A stretch of DNA of 7,998 bases from assembly GCA_030040035.1 (NCBI GenBank), contig JASHUJ010000130.1:1-7998 (forward strand), written 5' to 3'. Below the pieces are notes generated by a model. That model made no database searches, was not told the DNA's origin, and was given only the letters and a program-made list of their open reading frames with translations. Numbering within the stretch: position 1 is the first letter of the stretch; each line of letters starts with the position of its first letter. Below are positions 1 through 6,669 of the stretch, one piece after another. The position numbers and the translations under genes are program-made. The stretch comes from Thermoplasmata archaeon (GTDB taxonomy: Archaea; Thermoplasmatota; Thermoplasmata; Lutacidiplasmatales; UBA184).

Positions 1-26
1 CCCGTGGGCACGGAGCGGGTGGTCGC

Positions 27-2282
27 ATGTGGAGCGGGCGGTCGAGCACGAGAGTCCGGTGGCGAACGGGAGCCGACATCGCGGTCGTCCTGGTGCTGCT
101 CGTGAGCGGTGGCCCGCTCGTCGCGTTCGGAGCGCCCGCCCGAACCGACGGGCGAAGTGGAGCTGTGGCCCCGAGCGCCCAGAGCTCGCCCTCGCTCGTC
201 GTCAACGCCTCCGCCTCCTCCGTAGCCCCCGGATCGAGCGCGCTCGTCTCCGCGGCCTGGGAAGGGATCCCCATCGGCTGCGCGGGCGCGCCCCTCTGGT
301 ATCGCTGGTCGCTCCCCGTGGGAACGGACGAAGGTGTTCTCAGTCCCTCCGACGCCCCGAACGTGAGCTTCGCCGCGACCACCGCGCTCGGCGGCCCGGT
401 GATGGTCGAGGTGAGCGCGGGGCTCGACCTCGTCTGCAACACGAGCGCCCGCATCGCGACCGCGAATGCGTCTGCCGGGCTCTTCGTCGACGCGCCGCCA
501 GTGCTCGAGGGGCTGATGGTGGAGCCGAACCCCATCGTTCCGGGGGGTGAGGTCAATCTCAGCGCCACGATCGCGAACGGCGAGCCGCCGTTCCGGATCG
601 AGATCGCCTGGGGCGACGGCACCTCTTCCCAGCTCGAGATAGCGCAGGCCGGGGCGATCGCGGTCGCCCACCGCTACGGTGCCGGCGAGTTCACCCCGTC
701 CGCCCAACTGACCGACAGCGCGGGAGCGACTGTCGCCGCGACGGCCCCCGAGGCGGTCGCGTCGAGTCCGGGGGCGGCGCTCGCGATCGACGCACCGATC
801 GCCGAAGCGGGGCAGTCGGTAACGTTCGAAGGGATCCTGGATCGGCCGCCGGGCGACTTCACGTCCGAGGCGTTCTGCGACGGTCAGCCCACGGTGGGAC
901 AGTGGAGTCCGATCGGAGACGACGACTCGGACCGGTTCTCGTGCGTCTTTGCCGGTGCGGGCGTGGACGACGTTGCCCTGACCGTGTTCCCGCTGGACGG
1001 GGACGGAACCCCCGTCGGGGCCCAACTCGCGGAGCCGGTCGTCCCACCGTTCGACCTCAACCTCTCCGCCCCTATCGGTACCGCCGAGGTCGGCCAACCA
1101 AAATCTGCGACGCTCTGGATTTCGGGCGGCGCGCCCCCGGTCGACGTGAACTGGGCCCTCGGGAGCACGGCCGCCGGCAACGAGATCGTCCTCCCGACGG
1201 ACGGAAGCGTCGAGCTCCCGATCGTTCCCACTGCTCCCGGCAACATTTCGGTCGTCGTTCGAACCAGTGATCCCGCGACGGGCGGCGACTCCGTCGCCTC
1301 GCTCGAGGTCAACGTCACGGGGACGCTCGCCGGCCGCCTCTCGACCGTTAATTCGCTCACGCCCGAGGGGGAGTTCGACTCGATCTTCGGGAACATCTCC
1401 GAGGGCGACGCTCCGTTCACTTGGTGGGCGGTCCCGGCGACCGGAGGGGTCGGACCTCCCGGCGCGTCGGGGTGGCTCTCCTCCGACGGCCCGTTCTCCT
1501 GGCAGGGCCTGTATGCACTCGAGGGGTCCTCGGTCGTCTATCTCGTCATCGCGGACGGGGACGGCGCCGTCTGGTCCGAGGCCGTGACCGTACCGCTCGC
1601 TCCCGCGCTCGAAGCGACGGTCGCTACGTCCGGCATCGCGAACGCCACCGGTCGCTTTCTCGAGCTGAGCGTTGCGATCGACGGCGGCGTGCCCCCGTTC
1701 GAGGTCGAGGTGAACGCCTCGAACAACGGAACGTGGAACCGGACCGCCGTCGCGGATGGACTGGATGTTTGGAGCCTCGAGTGCAACGACTCGGGATCCG
1801 TCGGGCTCGGGATTTCAGTCGAGGATCAGCTCGGGGTCACGCTCGTCTACGAGCGGACGGTCGACCTCCCGGGTCCGGACAATTCGACGGTGCCTCCCTC
1901 CTCACCCTCGGGAGGCTCGCCCCCGTCGACCTCCCCGAGCCCCCCGGCCGTCGATTCCCTCAGCGCGGGGGCGGGATTCGTCGTGGCGGCCGTCGTCGCC
2001 GCCCTGCTCGCGGCCGCCCTGTGGGCTTGGTGGGTACGCCGACGTCGGCGCGTCGCGGAGGAGTCGCCCCCCCATCGCGCGGATCCGACGGCCATCATCC
2101 GGGGCATCGTCGAGCCCGCGGAGGGGGCCGAACGGGCGACCGTCGAGCTCCTCGCCGAGGAGGCGGGCGTTCCGGCAGAGGAGGTCCACGCCACGATCGA
2201 CCGTCTGATCGCCGAGGGGACGCTCCGCGCCGAGACCGACGCCGAGGGAGGCGAGATCCTCGCATGGTCGGACGCGGAATGA
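27..2282 (+). CDS. PKD/Ig-like repeat surface protein with C-terminal membrane anchor and cytoplasmic winged-helix-like domain
   Basis: This 751-residue protein is probably exported and displayed on the cell surface. A basic N-terminus precedes a hydrophobic signal segment (about residues 17-36, ending in AFGAPA). Residues about 156-243 form a recognisable PKD domain, with WGDGT at 195-199 and the HRY...G.F...LTDSAGA strand from 215. Three further Ig/PKD-like units begin with similar turns near residues 366 (SGGAPPV), 459 (EGDAPF) and 552 (DGGVPPFEVEV). Many N-x-S/T sequons suggest N-glycosylation. C85/C137 and C284/C306 could form disulfides. A Pro/Ser/Gly-rich linker (about 617-643) leads to one membrane helix (about 649-670), five arginines (671-675), and a cytoplasmic helical domain (about 688-748) resembling a winged helix. 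The ATG at 27 directly precedes the signal peptide. No upstream stop lies in the 26 bases available, so a longer start cannot be excluded. The stop overlaps the next start (ATGA), so the gene is probably co-transcribed with the secretion genes. Its role as an adhesin or contact sensor is inference. Confidence 0.92.
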   Translation: MWSGRSSTRVRWRTGADIAVVLVLLVSGGPLVAFGAPARTDGRSGAVAPSAQSSPSLVVNASASSVAPGSSALVSAAWEGIPIGCAGAPLWYRWSLPVGTDEGVLSPSDAPNVSFAATTALGGPVMVEVSAGLDLVCNTSARIATANASAGLFVDAPPVLEGLMVEPNPIVPGGEVNLSATIANGEPPFRIEIAWGDGTSSQLEIAQAGAIAVAHRYGAGEFTPSAQLTDSAGATVAATAPEAVASSPGAALAIDAPIAEAGQSVTFEGILDRPPGDFTSEAFCDGQPTVGQWSPIGDDDSDRFSCVFAGAGVDDVALTVFPLDGDGTPVGAQLAEPVVPPFDLNLSAPIGTAEVGQPKSATLWISGGAPPVDVNWALGSTAAGNEIVLPTDGSVELPIVPTAPGNISVVVRTSDPATGGDSVASLEVNVTGTLAGRLSTVNSLTPEGEFDSIFGNISEGDAPFTWWAVPATGGVGPPGASGWLSSDGPFSWQGLYALEGSSVVYLVIADGDGAVWSEAVTVPLAPALEATVATSGIANATGRFLELSVAIDGGVPPFEVEVNASNNGTWNRTAVADGLDVWSLECNDSGSVGLGISVEDQLGVTLVYERTVDLPGPDNSTVPPSSPSGGSPPSTSPSPPAVDSLSAGAGFVVAAVVAALLAAALWAWWVRRRRRVAEESPPHRADPTAIIRGIVEPAEGAERATVELLAEEAGVPAEEVHATIDRLIAEGTLRAETDAEGGEILAWSDAE

Positions 2283-2662
2283 TCCTCGACCGGGCCCGGG
2301 GCCGAGCCGCGCGCGCGGTGCTCGCGGTCGCGCTGTCGTTGTGTTTCTTCGCTCCCGTGCTCGGACTCCCCGCTCCGTCCCGGGTCGCTTCGTCCGTCGG
2401 AGCGAGCCCCCCACCCTCGGGCGCGGTCGCGAACTTCACGGCGTCGATCAACCGGCTGGTCGAACTCGTCGCGTTCGCCGGCAGCGGCCTGCTGGCGCTG
2501 GTCTGGGCCCGGGTCGCCCTCAGCTGGTTCTCGAACGATCTCGCGAAGAAGGTCCAGGCGAAGGACCGGGCGCGCGACGCGCTGATCGGCACGCTGCTGT
2601 TCGTCGCCGCGATCTCGGGGCTGTTCTGGGGCCTCGCCCAGTGGGTGCTCTCCGGCTCGTGA
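2279..2662 (+). CDS. Small two-helix exported membrane protein, candidate VirB2/CedA1-like pilin
   Basis: The product has 127 residues. A basic N-terminus and hydrophobic stretch (about 12-30, ending VLGLPAPS) look like a cleavable signal peptide. A short Ser/Pro-rich segment follows, then two hydrophobic helices (about 60-83 and 101-124) separated by a strongly basic loop (KKVQAKDRARD, 90-100). This architecture (signal peptide, helix, short basic cytoplasmic loop, helix) is that of conjugative pilins of the VirB2/TrbC type and of the archaeal CedA1/TedC pilins. Those families are too divergent for a signature motif, so the call rests on architecture plus position just before a VirB6-like gene. 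The ATG overlaps the previous stop as ATGA, and the hydrophobic pattern exists only in this frame. The frame is open far upstream (to about 1421), but that part is arginine-rich shadow of the preceding gene. A generic small membrane subunit is the alternative. Confidence 0.85.
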   Translation: MILDRARGRAARAVLAVALSLCFFAPVLGLPAPSRVASSVGASPPPSGAVANFTASINRLVELVAFAGSGLLALVWARVALSWFSNDLAKKVQAKDRARDALIGTLLFVAAISGLFWGLAQWVLSGS

Positions 2663-2681
2663 CCTTCCGGGCGGCGATCGG

Positions 2682-3812
2682 ATGCTCGCGATCGATTGGA
2701 ACTCGGTCATCCAGCAGATCCTCTACTCGCTCTTCGCCGTCGTCACCGGGATTGTCTCGGGCATCATCGGCCCGACGTACGACAACCTGCTCGTGCCCGA
2801 ACTCCGCCCGGGGGCACTGTACCCCTCGATCAGCGCCGCGAACCCCGGGCCGACGAACTTCCTCGCTCCGGCCGCTCACTTCTCGACGTTCCTCCTCGTG
2901 AACGTCGTCGACCCCTCGGTGACGCTCCTCGCCCTGGCCGTCGCCGTCCTGTACTTCGCCCGGGTCTGGGTCGCGCGCTGGGCGTCCCAGTTCGACGGGC
3001 TCTTGCCCCGCTTGATCGTCGCGGTCGTCGCAGCGAACTTCACGGTCCCGATCGCCGGCGGGATCCTCGCCGTGTCCGCGGGCCTCTATCCGGTCGTCGC
3101 GGGCTGGGACGGCGGGGCGTGGCAGCAGTGGGTCCATCTCGCCGGCTGGGGCCAGATCCAGTATTCCTGGGACAACGGCGCGCTCGCGTTCGTCCTTTCC
3201 CTGGCCGAGTTCGCGCTGGTCTTCGGGCTGGTGCTCGCCATCGGGATCCGCGATGCCCTGCTCGCGGTGCTCGTGGCGCTCCTGCCGATCTTCACGCTCC
3301 TGTGGCCCCTGCGGCCGCTCTCGAACCTCGCCCGACGGGCGTGGCTCCTGTTCCTCGAGCTCGCGTTCCTGCCGTGCGTCCTGGTCGTGCCGCTCGAGCT
3401 CGCGGTCGGGAGCCCCAGTCCGGTCCTGCTCATCGGCTACCTCGCGGCGGCCGTCGGCTCGCCGTACCTCCTCTCGGTCGCGGGCACCCATCTCGCCGGC
3501 GTCGGCTTCGGGAGCGCGGGCGGGACCGTCCAGGCCGGGGCGCAACGCGGGCTCGGGGTCGCGCCGGCCACGATCGCCGCGCCCGTCGGCCCGATCGCCA
3601 ACGCGTCGGGCGTCTCGGGGGCGGGCGGACGAGCGATCGCCGGTGCGACCCGGACCGCGGGTCGAGCGCCGGCGCCCGCGGCGGCGCCGCTCGTGGCGGC
3701 CGAGCTGGTGGGGCACGGCGCCGCGCACTTGGTCCGCCACCTGCGGTCGAACTCCCCGGCCGATCGACCGCCGACGCGCCTTCCTCCGATCCGCGGACGA
3801 GGGTCCGGATGA
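2682..3812 (+). CDS. VirB6/TrbL-like polytopic membrane protein of a type IV secretion-type system (CedA/TedA-like role)
   Basis: The product has 376 residues and six or seven predicted membrane helices: about 11-32, 70-94, 110-137, 167-188, 190-210, 220-242 and 248-267. The segment 189-245 is the most family-like. A charged IRDALL precedes a helix ending LLPIFTLLWPL, followed by an arginine-containing loop and a long helix with LAFLPCVL, the pattern of the TrbL/VirB6 core. Residues about 270-376 form a Gly/Ala-rich, basic, probably cytoplasmic tail of low complexity. VirB6-type proteins form the inner-membrane channel or pilus-assembly platform, and the archaeal Ced/Ted systems have a polytopic protein in this role. 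The gene starts 19 bases after the pilin candidate. I see no strong ribosome binding site before the ATG at 2682, so translational coupling is possible. The stop is one base before the next ATG. Family assignment is by topology and context, not by a search. Confidence 0.88.
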   Translation: MLAIDWNSVIQQILYSLFAVVTGIVSGIIGPTYDNLLVPELRPGALYPSISAANPGPTNFLAPAAHFSTFLLVNVVDPSVTLLALAVAVLYFARVWVARWASQFDGLLPRLIVAVVAANFTVPIAGGILAVSAGLYPVVAGWDGGAWQQWVHLAGWGQIQYSWDNGALAFVLSLAEFALVFGLVLAIGIRDALLAVLVALLPIFTLLWPLRPLSNLARRAWLLFLELAFLPCVLVVPLELAVGSPSPVLLIGYLAAAVGSPYLLSVAGTHLAGVGFGSAGGTVQAGAQRGLGVAPATIAAPVGPIANASGVSGAGGRAIAGATRTAGRAPAPAAAPLVAAELVGHGAAHLVRHLRSNSPADRPPTRLPPIRGRGSG

Positions 3813-3813
3813 G

Positions 3814-4623
3814 ATGGCCGAACCCGTGGGCGAGGCGCCCGCCGTCCCCCTTCCCGAGCGGATCGACCGCCGCGCGCGGCTCGGTCCGTTCCCCTCGGCC
3901 CGGGACGCGGCCCGGTTCCTCTGCTACGCGGCGACCGGCGCGGTGCTCGCGCCGTTCGTCTCGCCGTTCCTCTGGCTGCCCGTGGTCGGGGCCGGCTTCG
4001 TCGTCTCCGTCTGGCAGCCCGACGGTCGACCGGCCGACGAGCGCCTCGCTCGGTACGCGTTCTGGCGGGTTCGCTCCTGGGCGCCCGGAGGGACGGTGAG
4101 CCCCCGGCCGGGCGCCGCGCCCCGCCACGGGCTGGTGCGCGTCGCTCCCGACACGTTCGCCGCGATCGTGCGGACGACCGGCTGCCCGATCGCGTACCTG
4201 CCGCCGGCGGAGCTCGAGCTCAAGTTCGGCCAGTACCGGGAGCTGCTCCGAGGGCTCGCCGGGGCGATCGCGATCCTCAGTACCGCAACACCGGCCCGGG
4301 CGAACGAAGTCCGACCCGGAAATGTGCCGCTCGACGGACCCGAACGCGAGGCGTGCTCCGGCTATGCCGACCTCGCCGAACGATTGTGTCGGCGGCGTCG
4401 GACCCGTCGGGTCTATCTCGCCATCCGGAACGCCGCGCCCGGACCCGACGCGGTGAGCCGACTCGACGCGGAGGCCCGCTCGCTCGCCGACGGGCTCCCC
4501 GCGCTGGGGGTCCGGGCCACGCGCCTCACCGGGCGCGCACTGGCCGAGGCGGCCGGTCGGTTCGGCTGGACGAGCGAGGCAGCGACGTTCGGAGGGTCAC
4601 GTGCCCGCGTCCCACACCCTTGA
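3814..4623 (+). CDS. PrgI (VirB3-like) domain fused to the first half of a VirB4 N-terminal region
   Basis: The product has 269 residues. Residues 10-88 read as a PrgI-family domain: VPLPERIDRRARLGPFPSAR, then two membrane helices (about 33-50 and 52-67), then a QPDGRPADERLARYAFWR segment, which matches the usual PrgI ending (KPDGRP..., Tyr/Arg-rich). Most PrgI proteins end soon after this, near 100-130 residues. Here a soluble region of about 165 residues follows, which looks like the start of a VirB4 N-terminal (CagE_TrbE_VirB-type) domain. It has HGLVRV near 105-110, the LELKFGQYRELLRGLAGAIAIL segment near 134-155, and a YLAIRN strand with a long helix to about residue 250. PrgI/VirB3 proteins sit in the membrane and bind VirB4. 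The ATG at 3814 follows the preceding stop by one base and is the only start that keeps the whole PrgI motif. The end overlaps the next gene by 23 bases. The fusion reading is inference from motif order. Confidence 0.88.
   Translation: MAEPVGEAPAVPLPERIDRRARLGPFPSARDAARFLCYAATGAVLAPFVSPFLWLPVVGAGFVVSVWQPDGRPADERLARYAFWRVRSWAPGGTVSPRPGAAPRHGLVRVAPDTFAAIVRTTGCPIAYLPPAELELKFGQYRELLRGLAGAIAILSTATPARANEVRPGNVPLDGPEREACSGYADLAERLCRRRRTRRVYLAIRNAAPGPDAVSRLDAEARSLADGLPALGVRATRLTGRALAEAAGRFGWTSEAATFGGSRARVPHP
4591..4596 (+). promoter_or_regulatory. Shine-Dalgarno site for the small membrane protein gene
   Basis: GGAGGG lies a few bases before a GTG, inside the end of the preceding coding region. It supports the GTG at 4601 as a true start and therefore the 23-base overlap between the two genes. 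Confidence 0.65.
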
Positions 4624-4957
4624 GCTCGACACGTTCGGCCTCGCCGTCGGGACCGCCCTCATCGCGGGGGGGCTCTCGGTGGTCGCTCCGTTTCTCGCCG
4701 CGCTCGTCGGAGCCCTGGCGGCCCTCGCCCTGGCCAGTTGGGCGATGGCGCTCGGATCCGGCCGGTGGACGCGCGCTCGTTGGCGCTCTTCCGGGCCAGG
4801 GCTGGTCGCGCTCGCGCTGGGCGCCCTCGGTTTCCTGGACCCCCCCTCCGCGCTGACCGCGTATCGGGGTCTGGTCCTCGCGATCGGTCTCGTACCGCTC
4901 TGGGTCCTCGAACGACGGGCGAGCGACCGGCCCGCGCGCGCCCCGGAGGTCGAATGA
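4601..4957 (+). CDS. Small polytopic membrane protein inside the VirB4-like gene set
   Basis: The product has 118 residues and is almost entirely hydrophobic. One long hydrophobic stretch spans about residues 12-52 (probably two helices) and another about 66-108 (one or two helices), ending in a basic tail (LERRASDRPARA). I recognise no family. The GTG start is preceded by a good Shine-Dalgarno site, and the stop overlaps the next gene's start (ATGA), so it is embedded in the operon. Its place between the two apparent VirB4 halves suggests an inner-membrane accessory of the same machine. A role like that of the second small Ced membrane subunit (CedA2) is possible by analogy of size and topology only. 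Confidence 0.8.
   Translation: MPASHTLELDTFGLAVGTALIAGGLSVVAPFLAALVGALAALALASWAMALGSGRWTRARWRSSGPGLVALALGALGFLDPPSALTAYRGLVLAIGLVPLWVLERRASDRPARAPEVE
4945..4950 (+). promoter_or_regulatory. Shine-Dalgarno site deciding the start of the VirB4-like gene
   Basis: A GGAGGT lies three bases before the ATG at 4954. The reading frame stays open upstream to 4738, but that stretch is arginine-rich and overlaps a convincing membrane protein in another frame. This site favours 4954 as the true start, although the spacing is short. Confidence 0.55.
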
Positions 4958-6609
4958 ACCCTCGGCGTCGCGTACTTTCCCGCGAGGAAGGAGCGAGCTG
5001 GGAGCGGATCGGCGCACGGTACCGGGCCCCGCTGCTGCTCGCGCAGTTCCCTCCCGAGGTGCCGTTCGGCTTTCTGGGACGAGTCCTCCCGACCACGGAG
5101 GAGATCGAGCTCTCGCTCGAGGCGCATAGGTACGATCCTCCCCGCGCCCTCGCGCTCCTCCACCGCGCGCGCACGGTCGCCGCGGCCGAGCTCGCGACCG
5201 GAGGGGAGGGGGCGGCGTCCGAGCTGGAGGCCGAGCAGACCTCGGCCGAGGCGCTCGGACGTGAGGTGGCCCGTCGGGTCCAGGAACTCTGGCGGGTCGG
5301 GATCCGGCTCGTCACCACCGGCACCTCGCGTCCGGGAGTCGAGGCAGCTCGACGGCGCCTCGAGGAGCGCCTGGCCCGGTTCGGCTTCCGGACCCGCGTG
5401 CCCCGCTACGAGACCCGAGAGGCCCTCGCCTCGGTCGATCTGGTCCACGCTAGGGCCCGCCCGTCCGGCTACTGGCAGACCTTGCCGACCGACGGCCTCG
5501 CCGCGCTCTTCCCGTTCGGGGACGAGACGGTCCTCGAACCCCGCGGCGTCCTCGTGGGGCTCGCCCTCGCGGACGCGAGCCCGGTGTTCCTCGATCGGTG
5601 GTCGCATGCGAGCCACTCGTGGGGGATGTTCGGAACGACGGGCTCGGGCAAGACCTTCGCCTCGGCGCTCACGCTCCTGAGGAGCCGCTGGATGCGACGG
5701 GAGCTCGAGATCACGATCCTCGACCCGCTCGGAGAGTACGGGGAGTTCCTCCGGGCGATCGGGGGCTCCGTCGTCGCGCTCGCCGGTCCGGGATCGGGAC
5801 GGCTGAACCCGCTCGATCCGATCACGACCGGCGGCGACCGGCGGGAGAAGGCGGCCCGGGTCGGCGCCATGCTGCGCGCGCTCTTCCCGAGCCTCCGGGA
5901 CGAGGAGGCGGCCGCGCTCGACGCGGGGATCTCGCGCCTCTACGAACTGGGCTCGGAGGTCCCGACGTTCTCCGACCTTCGGCGGCTCGTGGCCGATTCG
6001 GGCGCGGGTCACGAGCGGCTCGCGACGCTCCTCGAGGTGCTCACGGAAGGGTCGCTGGCCCACCTGGACGGGCCGACCACCCTGCGACCGGAGACCGGCC
6101 CGGTGGCCGTCGACTTCCGGGGCGTGGCCGACGACCAGCTCGCCTTCCACCTGGCGTACGTCCTCGACTGGGCGTACGGCCGCCTGCGAGACCGGCCGGG
6201 GCCGAAGCTCCTCGTCGTGGACGAGGCGCATCTCCTCGCGCGCCACGCGGCGACCGAGGAGCTGCTCGAGCGGATCGTCCGCCACCTCCGGCACTTCGAG
6301 GCCGGAATGATGGTCCTCTCCCAGAACCCCGACGACTTCCTCGAGCGACCCAGCGGCCGCTCGTTGCTGCGGAACCTGTACGCGACCGCGTTCCTCCGCT
6401 TGCCCGAGGTCTCGCCGGCGACGCGCGAGTTCTTCGGGCTCACGGCTTCGGAAGCCGAGTGGCTTCCGAAGGCCCGCCTCCCCCGGGAGGCGGGATACTC
6501 GGAATCCCTGTGGCGGATCGGCGCGCTGCATCTGCCCCTCGCGCTGGTCGCTTCGACCCCGGAGTACGAGTTCCTCAACCATACCCTCGGCCCCGACCGC
6601 CCGAGCTGA
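4954..6609 (+). CDS. virB4: VirB4-family secretion ATPase lacking the first part of the usual N-terminal domain
   Basis: This 551-residue ATPase would power assembly of, or DNA transfer through, a type IV secretion-type machine at the cytoplasmic face of the membrane. Residues about 23-187 match the second part of the VirB4 N-terminal region: LLLAQFPPEVPFGFLGRVL near 27-45, a long helical segment (about 62-150), then YWQTLPTDGLAALFPF (173-188). VLVGLALADASPVFLDRW leads to Walker A GTTGSGKT (227-234). ILDPLGEYGEF (255-265) and LNPLDPI (284-290) are VirB4/HerA-type motifs. Walker B is LLVVDEAHLL (419-428), with D423/E424. LSQNPDDFL places the conserved Gln at Q457. The motor domain appears intact. 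Typical VirB4 proteins also carry a preceding N-terminal subdomain. That part is missing here and seems to lie in the gene at 3814-4623. The ATG overlaps the previous stop (ATGA). HerA and CedB are related ATPases; the N-terminal region favours VirB4/CedB. Confidence 0.96.
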   Translation: MNPRRRVLSREEGASWERIGARYRAPLLLAQFPPEVPFGFLGRVLPTTEEIELSLEAHRYDPPRALALLHRARTVAAAELATGGEGAASELEAEQTSAEALGREVARRVQELWRVGIRLVTTGTSRPGVEAARRRLEERLARFGFRTRVPRYETREALASVDLVHARARPSGYWQTLPTDGLAALFPFGDETVLEPRGVLVGLALADASPVFLDRWSHASHSWGMFGTTGSGKTFASALTLLRSRWMRRELEITILDPLGEYGEFLRAIGGSVVALAGPGSGRLNPLDPITTGGDRREKAARVGAMLRALFPSLRDEEAAALDAGISRLYELGSEVPTFSDLRRLVADSGAGHERLATLLEVLTEGSLAHLDGPTTLRPETGPVAVDFRGVADDQLAFHLAYVLDWAYGRLRDRPGPKLLVVDEAHLLARHAATEELLERIVRHLRHFEAGMMVLSQNPDDFLERPSGRSLLRNLYATAFLRLPEVSPATREFFGLTASEAEWLPKARLPREAGYSESLWRIGALHLPLALVASTPEYEFLNHTLGPDRPS

Positions 6610-6615
6610 GCTCGG
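6601..6615 (+). terminator. Short inverted repeat centred on the operon stop codon
   Basis: CCGAGC-TGA-GCTCGG is a perfect 6-base inverted repeat whose 3-base loop is the stop codon of the VirB4-like gene. No T-tract follows directly; the nearest T-rich stretch is the TATA box about 24 bases on. It may be a weak termination or mRNA 3'-end structure, or chance in GC-rich DNA. Confidence 0.3.
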
Positions 6616-6638
6616 CGGGCTGCGGCTCGAAGACGACG

Positions 6639-6644
6639 TTTATA
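6639..6644 (+). promoter_or_regulatory. Archaeal TATA box for the 167-residue protein gene
   Basis: TTTATA is preceded by a purine-rich stretch (GAAGACGAC) that could serve as a BRE. It is the most A/T-rich spot in this GC-rich intergenic region. Its centre lies about 28 bases before the GTG at 6670, so transcription should begin at or within a few bases of that codon, giving a leaderless mRNA. It also marks the gene downstream as a separate unit from the secretion operon. Confidence 0.75.
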
Positions 6645-6669
6645 CGGCCGCCCGCGCCCGACCGGTCCC

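Noticed and set aside
1421..2278. Upstream extension of the pilin candidate's frame
   Set aside because: The extension is arginine-rich and lies inside the PKD protein gene. The signal peptide begins exactly at the ATG at 2279.
1847..2710. - strand open frame (287 codons) and its neighbours across the surface and pilin genes
   Set aside because: It has low-complexity Arg/Ser/Ala composition, no motif, and is antisense to hydrophobic segments that make sense only on the + strand.
2520..3740. - strand open frame (406 codons) opposite the VirB6-like gene
   Set aside because: Composition is extremely Arg/Asp/Glu-rich with no fold or motif. The + strand frame gives coherent membrane helices.
4738..4953. 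In-frame upstream start for the VirB4-like gene
   Set aside because: The extra 72 residues are Arg/Gly-rich with no VirB4 similarity and overlap the small membrane gene. The ATG at 4954 has a GGAGGT upstream and an ATGA junction.
4590..4960. A simple frameshift breaking one VirB4 gene in two
   Set aside because: More than 300 bases separate the two parts, filled by a gene with a good ribosome site and coherent membrane helices. A single indel cannot explain this.
4597..6582. Very long - strand open frame (661 codons) opposite the VirB4-like gene
   Set aside because: It lies antisense to a gene with intact Walker motifs and is full of Arg, Glu, Gly and Pro with no domain. High GC content removes stops from such shadow frames.
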